Shown here in pieces: positions 35,867-45,574 of a stretch of DNA of 64,000 nt. The DNA lies in assembly GCA_038496445.1 (NCBI GenBank), contig JALMLS010000423.1, forward strand, positions 124,001 to 188,000, written 5' to 3'. The DNA is from Trichosphaerium sp. ATCC 40318. Lineage: Eukaryota > Discosea > Flabellinia > Trichosidae. The stretch's first letter is position 1. The number at the start of each line of letters is the position of its first letter. A program made the position numbers and the translations under genes. The notes under the pieces are model-generated. The model worked only from the letters and a program-made list of their open reading frames with translations. It searched no databases and was not told the origin of the DNA.

Positions 35867-37763
35867 ATGTGCGTGAACGCTTTGAAGTTAAGCCATCTTG
35901 TTTTGGTGACACTTCTCGTAATATCGAGTTGCCTGTTCGAGAAGTTCAGAACGAAGCTTATGTCAACTCCTGGGGTAGTGTTCGACATTGATGGAGTGCT
36001 GTGGAAATCAGGGGAACCTATTCCACAAGCGAAAGAAGCGTTAAAGAGATTGAAGGCTAAAAATGTCCCTTGCATGTTTGTACGGCAGTTTTACGCGTAG
36101 TGGTAGCGATAAAGTAAATTTCTGTGCTTGTGGTTTTAAAGTACAGTCTGAAAGTCTCTTTTAACCACTTCTATAGGTCACAAACAGTGGTGGCATGCCT
36201 GAAGAGAATAAAGCCAAAAAGCTAAGCAAAATGCTTGAAACTACTGTAAGTAACGCATAAGCTATCGAATTACGCTTCGTTTACTCTATTTATGCATTTA
36301 ATCTCACGAATGCACATGCTGAGTCATTCTTGTTTTACATTCCTCATTTTAAGCGTTAGGTATCTCCTAATGATGTACTATTGTCTTCATCGCCCATGAA
36401 AGCGCTTTTACCAAAATACAAAGTACGTAGGAAGCATTAGACTTTTTTTTTGAAATTACAAAAAACACTAAGTCATCACAATCATTTGATTGCATTGTGA
36501 TGTATGAATTGAGCATTGGTTAATAGTGCTAAGGAAAAGCGTGTGTTAGTTTTGGGAAGAAGTAGGGAGTGGGTTGAACCTGCTATAAGAAACTACGGCT
36601 TTACAAACTTTGTGTACTATACAGACTTGCTTGACGCATATCCGCACATTGTACCATGGAGAACGACAGCCAAGCCACCAAAAGTACGTATTTTATATTG
36701 TACATATTATGCTTCGTGAATTAGTACATTGATCGTATGCACATAACTTCTTCACATATTTTTCTGATGAGCTTTTTTTACAGCCTGGTGTCATCGCTAA
36801 AGTCTCTGAAACCTTTTCGGCTATATTTGTAATGCACGAGCCTATTATTTGGGGTGAATCATTACAACTAATCATTGATCTATTAAGAGCAAAGGATGGT
36901 ACTTAAACCGAATTATTTTTTTTTTGAGCAACAAAAGCCTTTTGATGGTCACTAATTGTTTTATAGGTACTATCTATCCGGACAGGATCGATGTAACCAA
37001 TGAGCAACATATTGATATATATTTTGCAAACCCTGATTTTGAATATGCAGCAAAAGTACGTCAAGGACGCTTTGTTGGATGAAAACGAAATTGATTATTC
37101 GAAACTAGTTTTCTGAACCTCGCTTCACTTGTGGTGCATTTGTAAAGTGCCTCGATGCGCTTTTTGTTGAGAAGACAGGTAAACACATGCGATATGTACA
37201 ATATGGAAAGCCAACAAGAGAAACATTCGCATACGCTGAAACAGAAATCAAACGTATAAGCAAAACTCTTGGACATAATTCCGGGGTTGAACAATTTTAT
37301 ATGATTGGTGATAATCCCTTATCAGGTATTATGTCAAACTCTTTATATAACTCCACATGCTAAATACGTTTTCTAAGATATACGTGGAGCGAACAATGCT
37401 GGTGATCATTGGTTCAGTATATTAGTAAAAACAGGTGAGAATAATTCAAGTTTTCTTTGAGTCTTGAAATTGCAACATCGAAAGACTTTTTTTGTCTCAA
37501 GAAATTATGTCATTGTCACGTACTTTCAAAGTGCCGACAAGTATTTTCATTTTTATGACACTACATATTTATAATTGTACTGAACTGGTATTATGTATGT
37601 GTTTAGATCTGTTCTTTTTCTACGATTTTGATGTGCTTACATTTGTTTGTTTTTTTAAGGTGTATTTAAAGGTAAAGTAAACGATGAAACAAATCCAGCA
37701 GATAAAGTATGTGATCACGTTGGTGATGCAATAGATTTTATTATAAAAAAACACTCTTTGTAA
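35867..37763 (+). CDS. HAD-superfamily hydrolase, HDHD5/CECR5-like
   Basis: Spliced gene ending TAA 37761-37763. HAD motif I is GVVFDIDGVLWKSGEPIPQA; motif II region FVTNSGGMPEE; then KRVLVLGRSREWVEPAI, WGESLQLIIDLL, YGKPTRETFAYAE and the acidic motif FYMIGDNPLSDIRGANNAG near 37290-37395. Order and spacing match the CECR5 (HDHD5) family, often mitochondrial. The substrate is unknown. Two starts are possible: ATG 35867, which adds a hydrophobic leader (LVLVTLLVISSCLF), or ATG 35960, directly before STPGVVFDIDG. The second leaves room for a promoter shared with the divergent gene at 35811; the first would give a targeted form. Confidence 0.85.
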
Positions 37764-37871
37764 AGAATATACAGTATAAAATTATCACGTGATAAACCAA
37801 TATTAACTACACTTACAAAAAATATGAAAAAATTCTGGCTTGCTAATCGGACGAGTTTGTCTTTACAGGAG

Positions 37872-38804
37872 TCAAGTGAATTTCCCGACCCAGTATAAAC
37901 CATAGATGTCTTGGCTAACAATGTTAGCAAGCAATATACGTGATTCTCCTTCTTTTGGTTTCAAAGCAGCATCCTCGCTATCATCATCGCTTTCTTCTTC
38001 ACTATCTTCTTCTTTCTTTTCATGTTCAAACTCGAATTCAAGCCCACATCCCTTATTATTCCATATCAGTTCTGAGAAATTTTTTATCTTTCTTAGAACA
38101 CTCATTTGCAGAACTTTTTTATCTTCACTACACTCTGTGCATATTGTTTCAAGACTTTCGTGGTCAATTAGTGGGAAACATGTTCCTTCTTCCTCGCTTT
38201 CTTCTTCACCTTCTTTTTCATTATTTTCTTTTTCATTATCTTCATTATCTTCTTCTTTACAAATAGGACATTTTGTCATATCATCGGATGTGATGGTCAT
38301 GTCAAAGAAAGGTTCAGTACAATAGTTGTAGAAAATGTCAAATAAATCATCATCTCCATTTTCATCCTGTAGTTCTGTGCCTGAACCGTCGAATCTACCG
38401 CTATAGTTTAATGTGGAGGTTTCTATACATTGTATTATGTCCTCTGGAGCGCCTAAGAGCCGTAGAGCTAGCGCATTACGTTTAGATAGAATAAGTCTTG
38501 ATGGTATAGCGTCAGTTATTGTTTTGAAGGCTTTACAACATTGAGAGAGGTTTAAAATTGATGGTAGCGCTAAATCGCGTATGAATTCGTTTGTGAGGTA
38601 CTTATCGTGTTCAAAAAACGATTGAAGGCATTCACTATGGTTAGTAGCATTTGTACGCTTCGCCCGCTTCATTTTGCTGTGTTCATGTGAAGTGCCTTGC
38701 TTAAGTGTAGCCTTTAAGGCCGCATGGGGCCACTCACCGAAAAACTTATATGCGTGGCCAAGGTTGTTGATTAATGTTAATAGATCAGCGGTTGCCCGTA
38801 ACAT
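37872..38804 (-). CDS. acidic protein with F-box-like segment and CPxC motifs (intronless)
   Basis: Single exon of 310 codons from ATG 38804. Around residues 65-110 sits an F-box-like stretch (FIRDLALPSILNLSQCCKAF). Further on are KCPICKEED and, after a strongly acidic Glu/Asp/Asn run, TICTECSED, which could form a zinc site, then a second acidic run (KKEEDSEEESDDDSED). It ends in VSQDIYGLYWVGKFT. Lack of introns and its place next to two other F-box-type genes suggest the same gene family block. The function is not known. Confidence 0.6.
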   Translation of the reverse strand: MLRATADLLTLINNLGHAYKFFGEWPHAALKATLKQGTSHEHSKMKRAKRTNATNHSECLQSFFEHDKYLTNEFIRDLALPSILNLSQCCKAFKTITDAIPSRLILSKRNALALRLLGAPEDIIQCIETSTLNYSGRFDGSGTELQDENGDDDLFDIFYNYCTEPFFDMTITSDDMTKCPICKEEDNEDNEKENNEKEGEEESEEEGTCFPLIDHESLETICTECSEDKKVLQMSVLRKIKNFSELIWNNKGCGLEFEFEHEKKEEDSEEESDDDSEDAALKPKEGESRILLANIVSQDIYGLYWVGKFT

Positions 38805-39296
38805 GAGTACTTGTGGATGTAAGTTGGCTACTTATTTAGTGACAGACTTCCAATAGCAACGTAAAAATAGCGAATGCATGGCACTTTTCGCGAGAATGAG
38901 ATTAAGCGTTATTTGTAGCGAGCGTGTTAGGCTCTTGCTAGGTACTACAGCTATATGGTCGAAACGTTTGGCCATATGAAGCGCTCAGCCAGCTACTTTA
39001 ACCAAAGTTCGCAATTAATACTTAGGATTTAGGATTCGAAGTCCTGGTTTCCTTTAAGAATAGCTGAGATTTGATGGGCCGGTAAACCTAGAGTTGTACA
39101 AGGAGCACAAAGGCAGGCTTGATAGCAAACCATTCAATGGCTACATTCAAGACCTTAACAGATGGATTAACTGAACAAGATGCAGCTACAAACGTTAAGC
39201 CACGTACACCATAAGTTAATTATCAAGAAGTAGTGTTTGGGCCGCAAACCTGAGGTAAATACTTTAAATACTACAACATTATCGACGCACATACAA
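38805..39296. other. intergenic stretch between F-box-type genes
   Basis: No gene recognised. It separates divergent intronless genes and must hold their promoters. Confidence 0.4.
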
Positions 39297-40421
39297 ATGG
39301 AAGAGGTACACCGAAATAACAAACTCAATAAGCTCGATATAACTCCAGCAAACGCAAATAATACCGTATTCGATCTCTTGGCACTCCCAGTTGAAATTAT
39401 TACTCATATTTTGAGGTTTGGGTCAAATTCAGCTCTGAGGTCAGCGCAAACATGTCGTTTTATGAGAAATATTGTAAACAACCATATTGGATATCACCTC
39501 ATAAACGTTAAGAACGAAAGTGAGTTTTCATTACTTTCTGGAAGTCCTTTGCTTCAAAATACAACTATTTCCTTGTATGATTGCGGAGACATTGTTAAAG
39601 ATTACCATCTACGTCTACTATCAGGCGTAAAAACTATTGACTTGACGGGATGCGATGGAGTGACTGATGAAGGTATAAAAGCATTGGCTGGTGTGCATAC
39701 TATTGACCTTTCTGGGCCGAATGTAACAGATGCAAGTATAAAAGCACTGGCTGGTGTACATAGTATCAATTTAGGATATTGTCAGGGCATAACAGATGAT
39801 GGCATCAAAGCGTTATCTGGTGTGCACACTATTTCTCTAGCAAAGACAAAAGTGACTGATGAGGGTGTGAAGTTATTGGTAGGTGTGCACAATATCGATT
39901 TAGCGTATTGTTATGACATAACAGATGAAGGTGTCAGGGCATTAGCTGGTGTACATACAATAGATTTATGTGATACAAAGGTGACAGATAAGAGTATCAA
40001 GGTATTGACAGGTGTGTATGAAATCAACTTGTTTAGTTGTAAAGGAATAACAGATGAAGGTGTCAAGGCATTAGCTGGTGTGCATACTATTAATTTATCT
40101 TATACAAACGTGACAGATATGAGTCTCAAGGCATTGGCAGGTGTTTATAGAATCGACTTGTATGAATGTGAACAAATAACAGATGATGGTATAAAGGCAC
40201 TAGCAGGTGTACATACTATTGACATATCTGCAACAAACGTAACAGATGAAGGTATCAAAGCATTGGCTGGTGTATATGACATCAATTTAGCGTATTGTTA
40301 TGACATAACAGATGACGGCATCAAAGCATTAGCAGGTGTTCACACAATTTATCTACAACAGACGAAAGCTACTGAAGAAGGTGTTAAGGTACTGGTAGGT
40401 GTGCAAAATATACATTGGTGA
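39297..40421 (+). CDS. F-box/LRR protein (intronless)
   Basis: Single exon. ATG 39297 (MEEVHRNNKLN) is chosen because the frame upstream has only a TTG at 39237. F-box-like LLALPVEIITHILRFGSNS, then GYHLINV, then 12-13 LRRs alternating between two types (VTDEGIKALAGVHTIDL and ITDDGIKALSGVHTISL). It is the closest relative of the gene at 209-1921, but with diverged repeats and a single F-box. The role is probably as a ubiquitin-ligase substrate adaptor (inferred). Confidence 0.87.
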   Translation: MEEVHRNNKLNKLDITPANANNTVFDLLALPVEIITHILRFGSNSALRSAQTCRFMRNIVNNHIGYHLINVKNESEFSLLSGSPLLQNTTISLYDCGDIVKDYHLRLLSGVKTIDLTGCDGVTDEGIKALAGVHTIDLSGPNVTDASIKALAGVHSINLGYCQGITDDGIKALSGVHTISLAKTKVTDEGVKLLVGVHNIDLAYCYDITDEGVRALAGVHTIDLCDTKVTDKSIKVLTGVYEINLFSCKGITDEGVKALAGVHTINLSYTNVTDMSLKALAGVYRIDLYECEQITDDGIKALAGVHTIDISATNVTDEGIKALAGVYDINLAYCYDITDDGIKALAGVHTIYLQQTKATEEGVKVLVGVQNIHW

Positions 40422-41670
40422 TAGGCGGTATAGAACATGCTAGTGTTTCTGTAGACAACTGTATATTTTGCCGTGAATCATATGAGGGTTTTCATTATGT
40501 ACATGAAGCCAATAGAGCTTTGAACAATAACTAGTAACAGTTCTTATATTTTGGATCAACAATACAAAAGATAAACAAGTCAACAGCTGATTGATATCAA
40601 GAAGAAGAGTAACTATTAATAAACGATTAATCCTTTTTACAGCGTTTACAGATTTTTCATATCCTGTTTTTTTGTTGTTTTATACAGTTGTTCATCGCAT
40701 CTAAAGTTCATTCGTTTGCTAACAATTTTTACCAACAGTGATAATTTTTCCACTTGCTGTGTTGTATGTTTATGACCCAAGATTGTTATTGTGCACTAAA
40801 GGAAATGACAAAGGCTTGACGGGTCAATGACATTATTATGTGAACCAAAATAAGTCATGCTAGGATTAAGTCGTCATGAAAGCAGATATTCAAAGTTGTC
40901 CACACTGAAACAAAAAGTACTCCAAGTGTCGCATTATAGCAGCGCAAGCTTACTATTAATATTAAAAAGCAATTTTACTAACTATGGTACGTACAAAAAC
41001 AACATAAAACGTCTGAAGCTTCTTTGTAGCAAACTGAATTTACAAAAACGCGAGTTATTTTTGTTGAAAAAGAACTTTGGATTTAACCTGAAAAAATGCT
41101 ATTTTATTGTAACGTTAAGCCTACTTTCTAAACCGGCTGCTCCCGATTAGTAGCACGCACGTGGGTTTGCAGTACTTTTCACAAAATCGATTAGAGCCAC
41201 AATTGACTGAAAAATGTGCTGTTTTATGTAAAAATGTTGTACAAAAGGCCTCCAAAAGAACGGATTTCGAAGAAATAGAACATGCCGCCTAATTTCGCGA
41301 AAGTAGTGTAAATCCGTGATTTAAAATTACTTTGCTTTTGGCGTTGGTTTACATTACATTTCGCGAAATTACGGGGCAGCATCGCTTTTGAGACAAATTT
41401 CTAAAATTACGAAATTTTTACAAATTGTTTTTATTTATGGATTTCGAGAATCTTTGAGACGTTTTTACTCACCTCAGCCATCTTACACTTCAATTGCTAT
41501 TTATAACATGTACCCATGGTTCTATACTTGTAGGCGCAAAGTTTATTTACACTTCGTTTATGCTGTACCAAATAAAAGTAACCGGGACAGTCAAAGCAAT
41601 ATTTTTCATTATGCTTTTCAAAAATTTCAAACTGTCTCAAAAAGATCTGTGTGTTTACACTGTTTTTTAA
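40422..41670. other. intergenic stretch with a foldback sequence
   Basis: No gene recognised over 1.2 kb. It contains the imperfect inverted repeat at 41279-41380 described separately. Confidence 0.4.
41279..41380. repeat. imperfect inverted repeat around paired TTTCGCGAAA palindromes
   Basis: Arms of about 35 bp (41279-41314 and 41345-41380), each with TAATTTCGCGAAA at its centre, are reverse complements at roughly four of five positions and enclose about 30 bp. A similar pair of ATTCGCGAAT palindromes lies at about 52831 and 52864 in another intergenic region. Confidence 0.45.
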
Positions 41671-41694
41671 TACTTGTGTTTTTGGCTTTTTACT

Positions 41695-42846
41695 CAGGTT
41701 GTCGCTAACACAAATTTCTTTTTAAAGTCTCTTTCCAAACGTAAACAAAAGTTGGACAGCAAACCAGATTCTTTGAGATTATTGGATATTCCAAGTGAGC
41801 TTCAAACTTACATTTGTACCTTCAATGCACAAGTATTCACAAAATTCCACACTCTATCAAAGAGAGCAGCACTTAATACACACTTTGATGAAATGTTGCA
41901 ACCAAAAGGAATATGGATGCAATGGTATAAAAATGGAAACCTGAAGCAACAGTGCAGCAAAGTTAATGGTAAAAATCATGGCGAAAACAAAGGATGGCAT
42001 GAGAACAGACAACTAAAGTATCAGTATATGAGTGTTGATGGCAACAAACATGGCGTAGAAAAGGGATGGCATGAGAATGGACAACTTTCAGAGCAGTACA
42101 TGTGGGCCGATGGAAAACAACACGGTGAATGCAAAAATTGGTATGAGAATGGACAACTTGAGGAACAAACCATGTGGTTTGAGGATAAACAACATGGTGA
42201 AACTAAAGATTGGTACAATGATGGTCAACTAAAACAGCAGGGCGTGTGGATTGATGGTAAGCGACATGGTCAAAGTGAAGGATGGTATGAAAATGGACAA
42301 TTAAAGTTTCATAATATGTGGGTTGATGGTAAACGTCATGGTAAACAAAAAGAATGGCATGAGAATGGACAACTAAAGTACCAGAGCATGTGGGTAAATG
42401 GCAAACAACACGGTGAATGTAATGCATGGCGTAAGAATGGACAACTTGCGGATCAGTTCATGTGGGTTGATGGTAAACAACAAGGTGAATGCAAATCTTG
42501 GTATGAGAATGGACAACTTGAGGAACAATCCATGTGGTTTGAGGATAAACAACATGGTGAAGGTAAAGGTTGGTATGAGAATGGCCAACTAAAGTGTCAG
42601 GGCATGTGGTTTGAGGGTAAACAGCATGGTGAAATCAAAGGTTGGTACAATAATGGCCAACTAAAGTGTCAGGGCACGTGGTTTGAGGGTAAAAAGCATG
42701 GTGAACTCAAAGGTTGGTACAATAATGGGCATCTACAATTTAAGAGCTTGTGGGTAAATGATAAACAACATGGTGTAAGTAAAGGATGGCATGAGAATGG
42801 CCAACTAAAGCATCATTATATGTGGGTTGATGGTAAAAAGCAGTGA
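41695..42846 (+). CDS. F-box-like protein with MORN/YwqK-type repeats
   Basis: Open frame ending at TGA 42844-42846. It has no ATG near its start: the frame enters through ...TTTTTACTCAG at 41698, so either an upstream exon supplies the start or it begins at a non-ATG codon. The N-terminal LRLLDIPSELQTYICTFN resembles an F-box. It is followed by 14 repeats of 23 residues of the form W.ENGQLK.Q.MWVDGK.HGE, the pattern of MORN-variant (YwqK-like) repeats that fold as a beta-sheet ribbon. Repeats are homogenised in DNA. Role unknown; by analogy with the LRR paralogues the repeats may bind a target for ubiquitination. Confidence 0.8.
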   Translation, partial: QVVANTNFFLKSLSKRKQKLDSKPDSLRLLDIPSELQTYICTFNAQVFTKFHTLSKRAALNTHFDEMLQPKGIWMQWYKNGNLKQQCSKVNGKNHGENKGWHENRQLKYQYMSVDGNKHGVEKGWHENGQLSEQYMWADGKQHGECKNWYENGQLEEQTMWFEDKQHGETKDWYNDGQLKQQGVWIDGKRHGQSEGWYENGQLKFHNMWVDGKRHGKQKEWHENGQLKYQSMWVNGKQHGECNAWRKNGQLADQFMWVDGKQQGECKSWYENGQLEEQSMWFEDKQHGEGKGWYENGQLKCQGMWFEGKQHGEIKGWYNNGQLKCQGTWFEGKKHGELKGWYNNGHLQFKSLWVNDKQHGVSKGWHENGQLKHHYMWVDGKKQ

Positions 42847-43722
42847 AAGCAAAGGATGATAGCCAACTATAGATAGTGGGTTTTAGAAAACAGCACAATG
42901 AAAGAAAAAGACATATGAAAATGTAATATTAGTTACTGTATGGCAATAAAACGTTCTTTGATCTTACAACGTTGTAGCAAGCAGATATCAGAATGTGATA
43001 GTACCAAAACTATAACATCCTATAGCCATTAAGTGGCCATTTTTTAATGCAACTGAAACAAGCTACTAATGCCGTATTATAAAGTACTAAGCGAAACACA
43101 CTTTCTATTTTCAACCAAGTTGCCATGGCGGTCTTGATTAAATGTACATGGAAACTCCTACAACAATGTTGCTCACTCTGAGGGTATGTTTGTTATCAAG
43201 GATCTTGTACACCATGAAGTCCTTGCCACATGGAAACAGATTAAACACATTTTAGATAAGACGTTTAAATATACAGACAACATCTCCCACTAGACTGAAC
43301 ACGTTCAATTGGGAGCTGGTTTCTCTTCAGCGGGAGGCTGTTCCTCTACGTTTTTTGCTGCTCTACTGGAGATAAAAATAACTATGTAGCATGAACTTTG
43401 TAATCTTTGGCTCAGTGAGTCGTCCTTGTAGTAAACTTTTTTATTCAAAAGACTTTAAGAAATAATAAAAATGCACAAGATACATTATCCTTGGTTAAAG
43501 AAACAACTTCTGATTCAGTGTTTAACTGATTCTTCAATCCATAGCTTTATTAAGCGCCTACACTCTGATCATCATACTGCACTCGTTTTTTCATTTTTGT
43601 GAAGTGTGCTAGTCGCGTGCGAACTAATAAACCAAACAAGGGGAATTGTTTGCTTATGGTTTTTATTACATTGGAATTAAATACAACGTTGATTTGTAAG
43701 TAAGGAAGATAATAATCGGGAA
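42847..43722. other. intergenic stretch, possible gene remnant
   Basis: The plus strand from about 43143 to 43293 encodes a plausible but isolated segment (HSEGMFVIKDLVHHEVLATW) ending in TAG, with no start. It may be a decayed gene piece. Nothing else recognised. Confidence 0.3.
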
Positions 43723-44572
43723 TTAATTGCGCTGCCAGGCATTTATATTCTTATCGTACTCCTCCACACTTTTTTTTCTGCCAGTGTATTGATCATACTG
43801 ACGAAACTGAACATTACAACGAGCATATCCAAGATTTTCGACTGAATTCCACCATGCAGGCACCTCATCTGGATATACTTTTGGGACACTGTGCTCAATT
43901 TTACCAAAGTTACCAAAGACAATATCTCCAGAGTATAGTTTGAAAGATTGACCATCAAACATAAAGTCACAAGGTGCACCAAGTGTAAGGGTACCAGCCC
44001 ATTTAAAGTCTTTAAGAGTAAGCTTTAAATATGGTAACATTTTTACTATTACGTACCGGGATCTTTATGTTTAAACAACATGCCCTTTTTAGGGTACATC
44101 TGAGCAATAAAATTGTCAATCGTCTTGAGATTTTCGATTTTGTACATGTCATCGAGATTTGCGTTGTCTTCTTGATCTGAAACGTAGGTTTTTATATCGT
44201 TGAGCACGTGGTTGATCCATTGTAGGGTCTTTGTAGGTTCTACAACAAGTGTTAATCAAAATGAACTACAAGTTATACAGACGTACTTTCTTCCATTGTA
44301 CATTCATCAGTAAGCACATTCCTGTAGTAAGTCATTGGGAAAGGAAATTGTTTGTCCTTGAAGTTGTCACTTGCTGCCATCGATTTTAAGTCAGCAATAT
44401 ATCTCTGTTGGAGAAAGCAAGGTTAATACAACGTGTCAAAGAATATGTGTACTGGTGCAGCCATTGTAAACATATCGTTAAAAAGTTGTTCTTGTTCGCT
44501 TGCAGAAAGAACATTGCGTGCTATAATACCACCTTTTGGGAGAAGCTCAAAGTTTCTTGTAGTTGTTGACAT
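43723..44572 (-). CDS. AlkB-like 2-oxoglutarate/Fe(II) dioxygenase
   Basis: Exons from ATG 44572 (MSTTTRNFELLPKGGIIAR) through FPFPMTYYRNVLTDEC (about 44310-44345) to the last exon, stop 43723. The metal-binding H-x-D is HKD (about 44058); the distal His is in KIEHSVPKVYPDEVPAWW (about 43850-43895); the 2-oxoglutarate arginines are in ARCNVQFR (about 43800-43825). WAGTLTLGAPCDFMFDG is the usual strand before the distal His. The family repairs alkylated bases or demethylates RNA or protein; substrate cannot be told. Length, about 250 aa, is normal. Confidence 0.8.
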
Positions 44573-44883
44573 GTGCTATCTTTACTTGTAAAATAATTAT
44601 AGTTAAGGGCGCAAGCTAGCTTGCAATTCTAACCAATCAAAAGCGAGGTGAATTCAACTTTTTGTATTCCTGAATACAACAATAGAATACGTTTATAAGC
44701 CTTCCAAACATTCTTGTTTTACTGACTTGCTTATGCGTCAACCTACGTAATATCCGCAACTTATACGCAAGACAATTTGAAACTTTTTCAGCAAGAACAT
44801 TTCATATGTACTTGTTGAATTACTTGTCGTTTCCATGCCTTGTTTTTTTTTTCTTCTGCGATATTCAGTAAATCTTACAGCGC

Positions 44884-45362
44884 CATGTGCAATTTTCGCA
44901 CTTTTTACCTCGTTCTTGCGTTATCTATTTCACGTTTTGAGCTTAACCAATGTAACAAGGTGACGATGATATTACGGCACTAGATAGGTCCTATATAGCG
45001 CTATATCTCGGCCTCTCACGAACCTGCTTACTCTCAAGTGTTAATGACATGTATTACTTACACCATAAGGCCTTGTTTATTATCTTTGTTTCTGGTGGAT
45101 TGTTATGTCCTGAGTGCCCTCCATTCGCTCCACCAATATGTGGTTGTGACGGCACGATGTATCCAAACCTGTGCGTATGCTCAAACTACAACGAAAATAT
45201 TTTGTTTTCTCCTCACATAAACTCACAATGTTTAATAGGTGTGAGGCGTGCCTGGCTGGTATTTTAGAATGCGATATTAGTGTCTGCCTGGGAGCTTGTA
45301 TACCTGTTATGAGGGGAGGATACAGAGCCGCCACGCGTAAACGAATGTTCGAAAACATGTAG
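44884..45362 (+). CDS. small Cys-rich secreted protein, Kazal-like (second copy)
   Basis: Main exons at about 45049-45177 (HHKALFIIFVSGG, CPECPPFAPPICGCDGTMYP) and about 45240-45362 (CEACLAGILECDISVCLGAC, ending TRKRMFENM, TAG). They are clearly homologous to the minus-strand gene at 20418-20745. A possible signal-peptide exon opens at ATG 44884 (MCNFRTFYLVLALSI), otherwise translation begins at 45049. Two upstream blocks are identical to the other copy (45002-45023 and 45054-45080). The frame across the junction at 45177 is not resolved. It could be a protease-inhibitor-like extracellular protein. Confidence 0.55.
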
Positions 45363-45574
45363 CAACCCCGAAACTCATCAAGAAATCATTAAAAATAAAG
45401 TTACCAACACTAATAACCATAGTGTTCTACAATAGTATTGTTAGTGACTACAATTGGCAAACAAACGTTTTCATAAACTCGCGGGTTGAGCAAGATCGTT
45501 ACGGAGATACCTTTGTGCGTTTCTATTAAAAAACTTGTGATTGAACAATCTCAAAAAAAGTACAATCGCACAAC

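Noticed and set aside
37906-38325. Ser-rich plus-strand frames of 139 and 108 codons
   Set aside because: They are antisense to the acidic Glu/Asp codons of the intronless minus-strand gene.
42021-42588. Minus-strand frames opposite the MORN gene
   Set aside because: Repeat-derived antisense shadows with no family resemblance.
45171-45362. ATG-initiated 63-codon frame as the start of a separate small gene
   Set aside because: It reads through the intron between the two Kazal-like exons; the homologous minus-strand gene shows the same exon pair.
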